DNA from: CAZQIC01 sp964593555
GTDB taxonomy: Bacteria; Bacteroidota; Bacteroidia; JAFLBG01
Assembly: GCA_964593555.1 (NCBI GenBank)
Contig: CAZQIC010000087.1
Coordinates: 1-20,143, forward strand
DNA: 20,143 nt
Reading direction: 5' to 3'
Position 1 is the stretch's first letter; every line of letters starts with the position of its first letter. This document shows positions 1 to 6,114 of this stretch, one piece after another. The notes beneath the pieces are model-generated. The model worked only from the letters and a program-made list of their open reading frames with translations, ran no database searches and was not told the origin of the DNA. Both the position numbers and the translations under genes were made by a program.

Positions 1-427
1 AAAAAAAAATACGGTTACATTTGTTAAAATCAATTAATAGAACCTCCCTTAAATAAAAAGGTTCATCAATAATTGAAATAAAAGTTTTATCATGCGCAGC
101 CTGGGTCAAAGCAGGAACAGGTACTTCTCTGAGCAACCTTGTTGTTGTACCATCATAGTGATAAAAGCGTACCATGCCTTGAGTGGTACTCACCTGTGAC
201 TTAATAATAATTCTTTTTATTAATGTTCCATTAGATGCTCCTGTAACCAAACTCCCAATTGTTCCGCTCCCATCCCTGTTTGTGTTTGCTGTCGAAATTA
301 TCACAAGGCCTAACTGAGTTGTGTATTTCACTCTCTCATTGAGCATATATCCTGTCTCATTCACATTTGCACTCGACATTGGAAGTACCATTCCTATGTT
401 CGAACTTTTGCCATTGATATTAAACAT
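1..427 (-). CDS. Partial protein resembling a phage-type structural protein, cut by the window edge
   Basis: An open frame runs from an ATG at 427 to the left edge without a stop, giving 142 residues. It begins MFNINGKSSNIGMV and contains the stretches ANTNRDGSGTIGSLVTGASN (about 47-66) and RFYHYDGTTTRLLREVPVPA (about 87-106). From memory this pattern (ANTNRDG, then a Gly-rich stretch, then GMVRFY and a Leu/Glu-Val-Pro-rich strand) is found in short beta-rich structural proteins of phages and related elements. I cannot name a family. There is no signal peptide. The gene reads away from infB and is separated from it by the infB terminator, so it is a separate unit. The C-terminal part ahead of the edge is Phe-rich and fits the pattern poorly, so a frameshift near the edge is possible. 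Confidence 0.6.
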   Translation of the reverse strand, partial: MFNINGKSSNIGMVLPMSSANVNETGYMLNERVKYTTQLGLVIISTANTNRDGSGTIGSLVTGASNGTLIKRIIIKSQVSTTQGMVRFYHYDGTTTRLLREVPVPALTQAAHDKTFISIIDEPFYLREVLLIDFNKCNRIFF

Positions 428-696
428 TAATAATTGAATTTAGGTTTACAAATTCCTTTGACTACGCAAACATGAATTTTATTTTTCTAAAAAAAAGAAA
501 ATCGATATTATCCTTTTGTAAAAAAGAGTTAGCAATACATTCACATTCAACTTACAGGTGTAATAAATATGATTTATTGCATTGATAAATCAATCTTACT
601 ATCGTAAATGAAATCTACCGATTGGCGGTGCAATTTAAAGAGTTAACTAATTGTTAGTGATGTAAGATTGGCAATAAAAAAATTGAGCATAAACGC
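428..696. other. Non-coding gap upstream of the left-edge gene
   Basis: About 270 AT-rich bases lie between the ATG of the left-edge gene and the infB terminator. No frame here looks coding on either strand. On the minus strand CATGTTTG (467-474) differs by one base from the Bacteroidota -7 box TAnnTTTG and lies 40 nt before the ATG at 427, but the -33 position is only TTTT, so the promoter is weakly supported. The other structure seen is the inverted repeat at 570-592, listed separately. Confidence 0.4.
570..592. repeat. Inverted repeat, possible operator
   Basis: TGATTTAT (570-577) and ATAAATCA (585-592) are perfect 8-bp inverted arms around a 7-base centre. The element lies about 145 bp upstream of the left-edge minus-strand gene and has no U-tract, so an operator-like role fits better than a terminator. 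In AT-rich DNA an 8-bp pair can occur by chance. Confidence 0.3.
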
Positions 697-725
697 AAAA
701 AGGGCAAGTGAAAATCACCTGCCCT
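697..725 (-). terminator. Rho-independent terminator of rimP-nusA-infB
   Basis: Read on the minus strand, AGGGCAGGTGA, loop TTT and TCACTTGCCCT form an 11-bp stem with one G-U wobble, followed by a run of U. The same position would be an A-C mismatch on the plus strand, so the structure is best on the infB transcript. It begins about 27 nt after the infB stop codon. Confidence 0.88.
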
Positions 726-751
726 CTTCAATAAAAATCATATTCTGGTTT

Positions 752-3454
752 CTACAACTTCGCTTTTATCTCTACCTGCTCATAGCCTTCTATTGTATCT
801 CCAACTTTAATATCATTAAAGCCATCGATGTTTAATCCGCACTCAAAACCTGCTGCAACTTCTTTTGCATCATCTTTGAAACGTTTTAAAGAACCAAGTT
901 TTCCTGTATGAATTACGATACCATCACGTATTACACGCACTTGCGTTTGGCGGGTAACTTTTCCATCGGTCACCATACAACCTGCAATATTTCCAACACG
1001 TGTAATATTAAACACTTCACGTATCTCAATGTTACAAATAATTTTTTCTTCGTATTCAGGCGCAAGCATACCTTCCATCGCATCACGCACTTCTTCAATA
1101 GCTTTATAGATAACTGAATATAAACGAATATCAATTTGTTCCTGCTCTGCTAATTTTCTTGCATTCACTGATGGTCTCACCTGGAAACCAACAATGATCG
1201 CGTTAGATGCTGATGCAAGCAACACATCAGATTCGGTGATTGCCCCAACAGATTTGTGAATTACATTCACCTGAACTTTCTCCGTTGAAATTTTTAACAA
1301 TGAATCTGCTAATGCTTCAATAGAACCATCCACGTCACCTTTTACGATGATGTTCAATTCTTTAAAGTCGCCTATCGCCAACCTTCTTCCTATCTCATCA
1401 AGTGTAATGTGTTTTTGTGTTCTGATACCTTGCTCACGCTGTAACTGCTGACGTTTATTGGCGATCTCTTTCGCTTCCCTCTCATCAGTCATCACATTAA
1501 ATTTATCACCAGCTTGTGGTGCACCACTCAATCCTAATAAAAGAACCGGTGTTGCAGGACCTGCTTCGTCTACAACGGCTCCTCTTTCATTGTGTAATGC
1601 TTTTACTCTTCCGCTGAACTGCCCCGCAAGCAATACATCTCCGACTTTTAATGTTCCCGCTTCTACAAGCACAGTAGCAACATAACCGCGTCCTTTATCA
1701 AGAGAAGATTCTATGATTGTTCCCGTTGCATTCTTCCCCGGATTCGCATGAAGGTTCAGCATTTCTGCTTCTAATAAAACTTTTTCCAGCAACACGTCAA
1801 TGTTCAATCCTTTTTTTGCCGAGATCTCCTGGCACTGGTATTTACCACCCCACTCTTCCACTAAAATATTCATTTGCGAAAGCGCTTCCCTGATCTTATC
1901 AGGGTTTGCACCTGGCTTATCAATTTTATTTATTGCAAATACAATTGGCACACCGGCTGCCTGCGCGTGGTTAATTGCTTCAGTGGTTTGAGGCATCACA
2001 CTATCATCTGCTGCAATAACTATAATTGCAATATCAGTTACCTGGGCACCACGTGCACGCATAGCGGTAAATGCTTCGTGACCGGGAGTATCAAGGAAGG
2101 TGATTTTTTTACCACTTTCCAATTCCACACTATATGCTCCAATGTGCTGCGTAATACCACCCGCTTCACCTGCAATTACGTTTGCCTTTCTTACAAAGTC
2201 AAGTAATGAAGTTTTACCGTGATCCACGTGACCCATCACAGTTACAATTGGTGAACGAGGTTTTAATGACTCGGGAGTATCTTCATCTTCTTTAATTGCT
2301 TCCTGCACCTCAACACTTACGAACTCCACTTTGTATCCAAACTCCTCAGCAACAATTGTTAATGTTTCCGCATCCAAACGCTGATTAATAGAAACAAATA
2401 TTCCAAGGCTCATACAGCTTGAAATAATATCTGTAACAGGAACACTCATCATCGATGCAAGCTGGTTTGCAGAAACGAACTCAGTTACCTTTAATGTTTT
2501 TTTATCCTCCGCTTGTTTATCTGCCTCTCCCTGTATCTTTTCTTTTACCTCATCTCTTTTTAAACGCCTGTATTTAGCAGCTTTCGATTTACCTGCGCCA
2601 CTAAGTTTTGCAAGTGTTTCTTTTATCTGTGCCTGAACTTCCTCTTCGGTTAGGTCACGTTTCTCTTCTCTTTTCTTAACAGGAGCTCCTTTACCAAATG
2701 GCCTATCATACTGTTTTCTCTGAAAGGGCGAAGAAGTGGAAGGAGTGGCAGAAGTAGTTTCCCCCTCTTTATGAATTCTTTTTCTCTTGCGTTTTTGCCT
2801 ATCACTTCCATCACCCGATGAAGATGCAACTGGTTTTCGTTTTTCCTCCTTTACAGGAAGATCTATCTTACCCATTATCTTGGGGCCTTCCAGTTTGTCA
2901 ATTTTAGTTTCGTAAAAATCTTCCTTTATTCCTTCTGTAACTTTCGGAACTTCTTCTACTTTAGGCTTTTCCGCCTCTTCAACTTTTTTCTCTTCAACAG
3001 GCGTTTCCTTTACCTTTTTATCCGGTTTTGTCTTTGTGTTTAATGCTGAAAGATCAATTTTAGAAACAACTTTTACATTTATTTCTTTGTCGGGTTTAGC
3101 ACGAATCATCTCCTCGTCCTTAGGAACTACCAATCGATTCGCATCCTTAATGATGATCTCCGCCTTTTCTTCTTCACGCTGCTTCTGAATTTCAGAAGGT
3201 TTTGCTTCATCGGCTTCGAGAGTCGCTGAATCCTTTTTGGTTCTTCCGGAGAACACAAGTTTAGACTCTTCCTTAACAGATTTTTCTTCCTGGAATTGTC
3301 TAAGGAGAAGAGAATATTGTTCTTCATTCACCTTTGAGTTACGGGTAATATCCTTGTGCCCTTTCGTCTGAAGGAAATCAATTACGTGTTCAACACCTAC
3401 TCCCAATTCGGAAGCAACTTTTACTATACGCTTAGCAGCTACGTTTTCTGACAT
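752..3454 (-). CDS. infB: Translation initiation factor IF-2
   Basis: IF-2 is the GTPase that places initiator fMet-tRNA on the 30S subunit and promotes 50S joining. The 900-residue product has an N-terminal IF2_N domain (about 1-55) and a long Lys/Glu-rich linker (about 55-315). A second IF2_N domain (about 320-380) is followed by a complete G domain with GHVDHGKT (408-415), DTPGHEAF (455-462), NKID (509-512) and SAKKG (545-549). The remaining third covers the EF-Tu-like domain 2, the IF-2 domain and the C-terminal fMet-tRNA-binding domain, ending KAKL. The long charged linker is normal for Bacteroidota IF-2. The start at 3454 matches the conserved N-terminus MSENVAAKRIVKVASELGV. It follows nusA by 35 nt and is the last gene of its operon, with a terminator directly behind. 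Confidence 0.98.
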   Translation of the reverse strand: MSENVAAKRIVKVASELGVGVEHVIDFLQTKGHKDITRNSKVNEEQYSLLLRQFQEEKSVKEESKLVFSGRTKKDSATLEADEAKPSEIQKQREEEKAEIIIKDANRLVVPKDEEMIRAKPDKEINVKVVSKIDLSALNTKTKPDKKVKETPVEEKKVEEAEKPKVEEVPKVTEGIKEDFYETKIDKLEGPKIMGKIDLPVKEEKRKPVASSSGDGSDRQKRKRKRIHKEGETTSATPSTSSPFQRKQYDRPFGKGAPVKKREEKRDLTEEEVQAQIKETLAKLSGAGKSKAAKYRRLKRDEVKEKIQGEADKQAEDKKTLKVTEFVSANQLASMMSVPVTDIISSCMSLGIFVSINQRLDAETLTIVAEEFGYKVEFVSVEVQEAIKEDEDTPESLKPRSPIVTVMGHVDHGKTSLLDFVRKANVIAGEAGGITQHIGAYSVELESGKKITFLDTPGHEAFTAMRARGAQVTDIAIIVIAADDSVMPQTTEAINHAQAAGVPIVFAINKIDKPGANPDKIREALSQMNILVEEWGGKYQCQEISAKKGLNIDVLLEKVLLEAEMLNLHANPGKNATGTIIESSLDKGRGYVATVLVEAGTLKVGDVLLAGQFSGRVKALHNERGAVVDEAGPATPVLLLGLSGAPQAGDKFNVMTDEREAKEIANKRQQLQREQGIRTQKHITLDEIGRRLAIGDFKELNIIVKGDVDGSIEALADSLLKISTEKVQVNVIHKSVGAITESDVLLASASNAIIVGFQVRPSVNARKLAEQEQIDIRLYSVIYKAIEEVRDAMEGMLAPEYEEKIICNIEIREVFNITRVGNIAGCMVTDGKVTRQTQVRVIRDGIVIHTGKLGSLKRFKDDAKEVAAGFECGLNIDGFNDIKVGDTIEGYEQVEIKAKL

Positions 3455-3489
3455 CTACTTTTTTAATTTTAAATAAAAATTTATTGCAA

Positions 3490-4761
3490 TTATTCAAACT
3501 CTGACGATAATATTCGTATCACATCTTTTACTGTTACTTCTTCAAGGTCAGTTCTTTTCACTAACTCTTCAACACCAAGATCAAGCACACTTCTTGCGGT
3601 ATCGCAACCGATAGCTTTTAATTCATCAATGATCCAGCTTTCGATTTCATCTGCGAATTCCTCAAGATCCACATCTTCATTATCCACATCTGAATCACGA
3701 TAAACATCAATTTCATAACCGCTTAATTTCCCGGCCAGTTTAATGTTATGTCCACCTTTACCAATTGCCAATGACACCTGGTCAGGTTTCAAATAAACAT
3801 CGGCACGTTTAGTGTCGTCGTTAATTTTAATTGAAACTATTTTAGCAGGACTCAATGCACGCGTAATAAACAACGTTGGATTATTAGTATAGTTGATAAC
3901 GTCGATATTCTCGTTACGCAATTCTCTAACAATACCATGAATACGAGAACCTTTCATACCAACACAAGCTCCAACAGGATCAATTCTATCGTCATAAGAC
4001 TCAACAGCAACTTTAGCTCTTTCGCCTGGTTCACGAACAATTTTCTTAATGGTGATAAGTCCGTCAAATACTTCAGGAACTTCCAACTCAAATAATCTTT
4101 CAAGAAAAATAGGAGATGTTCTTGACAAAATGATTACGGGAGTGTTATTTTTTAACTCAACGCGCTGAACAACTGCTCTTACGTTATCTCCTTTTTTGAA
4201 AAAGTCAGACGGGATTTGTTCGAATTTAGGAAGGATCAATTCATTTCCTTCATCATCCACCACCAAAATTTCTTTTTTCCAGATCTGGTAAACTTCACCT
4301 GTGATAATTTCACCTAATCTCTCAGAATACTTTTTATAAATACCATCTTTCTCGAGGTCAAGTACTTTAGATACAAGGTTCTGACGAATAGAAAGCACCG
4401 CCCTTCTTCCGAAGTCATTTAGCTTTACCGGCTCAGAAACCTCCTCGCCAATTTCAAAATCGGGTTCAATTTTATGTGCATCAGTTAAGCTGATGTGTTT
4501 ATTAGCATCAAAATCAAAACTGTCTTCTGCGAATTCGTCATCAACGATCACGCGGTTCCACCAAATCTCCAAATCTCCTTTATCGGGGTTAACGATAATA
4601 TCGAAGTTTTCATCACTTCCGTGTTTTTTGATAAGCATACTCCTGAAAACGTCTTCAAGAATACTCATCAGTGTTACCCTGTCGATATTTTTGATGTCCT
4701 TAAATTCTGAAAAGGACTCTACCAGGTTAATACTTTCGGTTGTTGTTTTGGTTGCTGCCAT
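3490..4761 (-). CDS. nusA: Transcription termination/antitermination factor NusA
   Basis: NusA binds RNA polymerase and nascent RNA and modulates pausing, hairpin-dependent termination and antitermination. The 423-residue product has the RNAP-binding N-terminal domain (about 1-145), an S1 domain (about 148-215, starting GEIITGEVYQIWKKEILVV), a KH1 domain (about 230-300, with GACVGMKGSRI at 264-274) and a KH2 domain (about 302-360, with AIGKGGHN at 332-339). A short acidic linker and a helical tail (about 365-423) end it. It lacks the two C-terminal acidic repeats of the 495-residue E. coli protein, as is usual outside Proteobacteria. It starts 7 nt after the rimP stop. It may regulate its own operon through the leader hairpin at 5246-5269. 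Confidence 0.97.
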   Translation of the reverse strand: MAATKTTTESINLVESFSEFKDIKNIDRVTLMSILEDVFRSMLIKKHGSDENFDIIVNPDKGDLEIWWNRVIVDDEFAEDSFDFDANKHISLTDAHKIEPDFEIGEEVSEPVKLNDFGRRAVLSIRQNLVSKVLDLEKDGIYKKYSERLGEIITGEVYQIWKKEILVVDDEGNELILPKFEQIPSDFFKKGDNVRAVVQRVELKNNTPVIILSRTSPIFLERLFELEVPEVFDGLITIKKIVREPGERAKVAVESYDDRIDPVGACVGMKGSRIHGIVRELRNENIDVINYTNNPTLFITRALSPAKIVSIKINDDTKRADVYLKPDQVSLAIGKGGHNIKLAGKLSGYEIDVYRDSDVDNEDVDLEEFADEIESWIIDELKAIGCDTARSVLDLGVEELVKRTDLEEVTVKDVIRILSSEFE

Positions 4762-4768
4762 GTTATTA

Positions 4769-5230
4769 TTATTTAAAGGATATTTTAACTTTTGTTTCTT
4801 TGATTTGGTTAAATTTTAAGCTTACTGATTTTGTTATTTTTCGTTTTTCGCCATTTACTTTTTCTTTTACCTCGTGTTCTATTGTAATACCTTCATCATT
4901 TGCGTCGGCCAATTTTCCTTCAATTTTAATTCCGTCAATGTTTAATACTTCCACATTACGGCCTATTCTTTTTTTATACTGCCTTACCAATTTTAAGGGC
5001 CTTTCCATTCCTGCGGATGATACATCCAATGAAAAATCTTCTGCTTCACGATCCAAAGAACTCTCTATATAGCGGCTTAATTCAATACAATCACTAATTA
5101 AGATCTTATCATCACTATCTAAAAAAACCGCGATCTTATTAGCCGGGCTAACCGTTACCTCAACTAGGTAATTGGGTGAACCGTATAACTTATCTTCTAC
5201 TAATTGCTTTATTTTGCTTTCTGCTATCAT
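4769..5230 (-). CDS. rimP: Ribosome maturation factor RimP
   Basis: RimP assists assembly of the 30S subunit. The 153-residue product has the family signature FSLDVSSAGMERPLK (canonical form LEVSSPGLDRPL), an N-terminal alpha/beta domain (about 1-80) and a C-terminal SH3-like barrel (about 85-153). Its place directly before nusA and infB is the classical bacterial order. I chose the ATG at 5230 (MIAESKIKQLVEDK). A TTG at 5242 would add four residues (TTG TCT AAG GAG) but would sit in the U-rich 3' flank of the leader hairpin, and TTG starts are rare in this phylum. Confidence 0.93.
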   Translation of the reverse strand: MIAESKIKQLVEDKLYGSPNYLVEVTVSPANKIAVFLDSDDKILISDCIELSRYIESSLDREAEDFSLDVSSAGMERPLKLVRQYKKRIGRNVEVLNIDGIKIEGKLADANDEGITIEHEVKEKVNGEKRKITKSVSLKFNQIKETKVKISFK

Positions 5231-5245
5231 CTCCTTAGACAAAAG

Positions 5246-5269
5246 AAGAGGGGACTCTCGTCCCCTCTT
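5246..5269 (-). promoter_or_regulatory. Terminator-like hairpin in the rimP-nusA-infB leader
   Basis: On the minus strand AAGAGGGGAC, GAGA and GTCCCCTCTT form a perfect 10-bp stem capped by GAGA, which fits the stable GNRA tetraloop class, and CTTTTG follows. On the plus strand the loop would be TCTC, so the minus strand is the more likely acting strand. It lies downstream of the promoter at 5294-5324 and 15 nt before the rimP ATG, so it is inside the operon's 5' leader. It also lies 66 nt behind the DUF4870-like frame and could serve as that gene's terminator. In B. subtilis nusA is autoregulated by NusA-dependent termination in its operon leader. A similar role here is inference. Confidence 0.65.
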
Positions 5270-5293
5270 TTATTTAACTCCGTAAAAGCGATA

Positions 5294-5324
5294 CAAATGT
5301 ACTATAAATTATTTATTCTACAAA
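5294..5324 (-). promoter_or_regulatory. Bacteroidota-type promoter for rimP-nusA-infB
   Basis: On the minus strand TTTG (5321-5324) is followed after exactly 19 bp by TACATTTG (5294-5301). This matches every defined base of the Bacteroidota housekeeping consensus TTTG-N19-21-TAnnTTTG. The expected start of transcription is near 5287-5289, giving a leader of about 58 nt before rimP that contains the hairpin at 5246-5269. Confidence 0.75.
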
Positions 5325-5335
5325 ATCTCCCTATC

Positions 5336-5779
5336 CTACTTAAGCAGTTTTATAGATAAGGGATAATAAGGATTTTTCCCTTTTCTCACCCTAAATGCAT
5401 TGATAATGGCCGATAAATATATAAATAGCATTAGAAACGCAGTCGTAGCAAATATGAAAAAAAACAAAAGAGGAATTGAATTTTTATTATTTCCAGCCAA
5501 AAAAAAGAAAAACGTCAAAATAAACGGTATAAAAATATAAGCAGTATAACTGATTTGAGCATTTAACACCTTTTTTCCATGATCATTTAATTGATTAATC
5601 CTATCCTTCTTATATAGCCATAAAATAAGTGGCACAATAATATTACCCAGCGGTACAACAATACCTGACAATACACTTATATGCATAAGAAATAACTCAC
5701 CCCTTTCATTTTCAGTTGGTGGAGGTGTAAAAAATATCCAAGGCATCACAAATAGACTTAAGTGTATATAATCGGGCAT
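5336..5779 (-). CDS. DUF4870-like membrane protein frame, probably the C-terminal half of a frameshifted HTH-DUF4870 gene
   Basis: This frame encodes 147 residues with three or four hydrophobic segments: about 30-54 (MHISVLSGIVVPLGNIIVPL and onward), about 75-95 and about 99-127. Between them sit a charged loop and the HGKKVLNAQISY motif, typical of DUF4870 (Tic20-like) small membrane proteins. The first 23 or so residues (MPDYIHLSLFVMPWIF) are an out-of-frame reading of the end of the HTH gene, so the true start is unclear. Removing one T from the run at 5729-5734 would join the HTH frame to this one as ...CDALDIFTPPPTENERGE, the layout of HTH-membrane fusions common in Bacteroidota. Function unknown; such fusions are thought to be membrane-tethered regulators. 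Confidence 0.75.
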   Translation of the reverse strand: MPDYIHLSLFVMPWIFFTPPPTENERGELFLMHISVLSGIVVPLGNIIVPLILWLYKKDRINQLNDHGKKVLNAQISYTAYIFIPFILTFFFFLAGNNKNSIPLLFFFIFATTAFLMLFIYLSAIINAFRVRKGKNPYYPLSIKLLK

Positions 5780-5909
5780 CTACTTCGGCAGATTCTATTC
5801 GCTGAATAGTTCGGACACTTAAGCCGGTTCTGTCGGCCAGTTCTTCCTGGGTTATTCCTTTTAATTTTCTATAGTAAACAATTCTTTCTGAGATAATTTC
5901 TTTTTCCAT
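5712..5909 (-). CDS. XRE-family helix-turn-helix regulator (N-terminal half of a probable HTH-DUF4870 fusion)
   Basis: This 65-residue frame is a Cro/C1-type DNA-binding domain. The helix-turn-helix covers about residues 18-40 (ITQEELADRTGLSVRTIQRI), followed by the usual ESAEVDARLYTLKSICDALDI helix. It stops at TGA just after the HTH, without a partner or dimerisation domain, and overlaps the DUF4870-like frame by 68 bp in the +1 frame. It is either the first half of a gene broken at a T6 tract or a free-standing HTH translationally coupled to the membrane protein. The ATG at 5909 is the natural start of the HTH fold. Three phased heptamers at 5972-6000 are candidate binding sites for this or another regulator. 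Confidence 0.8.
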   Translation of the reverse strand: MEKEIISERIVYYRKLKGITQEELADRTGLSVRTIQRIESAEVDARLYTLKSICDALDIFYTSTN

Positions 5910-5971
5910 GATCTTAATTTTTTGTGGTTATTATATTTGATGCAAAAATGAAACATCAAAATATTATTCAC

Positions 5972-6000
5972 CACGACACGCACACGACATGTTCACGACA
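5972..6000. repeat. Three CACGACA direct repeats at 11-bp spacing, likely operator
   Basis: CACGACA occurs at 5972-5978, 5983-5989 and 5994-6000, so the starts are exactly 11 bp apart, about one helical turn, and all copies face the same way. They lie 63-91 bp upstream of the HTH ATG (5909). A TTTG on the minus strand (5957-5960) lies 21 bp before TATAATAA (5928-5935), a weak promoter candidate with the repeats just upstream. Repeats in this place suggest cooperative binding of an activator or autoregulator on one face of the helix. The binding protein is unknown. Confidence 0.6.
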
Positions 6001-6114
6001 CTTAAGGCAAATCAATGAAAATCAGATAATTATAATTAGTTTAAAATTCTTATTCGGCAGAAATAGTTTCTATTAAAAAGGTAGTGAAACATATGTGTCA
6101 CACAAATGTCGGCT

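Noticed and set aside
908..2206. Several plus-strand open frames opposite infB
   Set aside because: They lie antisense to well-conserved IF-2 sequence and have no recognisable domain.
5231..5242. TTG start four codons upstream for rimP
   Set aside because: An ATG follows at 5230, the extra residues are not conserved in my memory of the family, and the TTG lies in the 3' flank of the leader hairpin.
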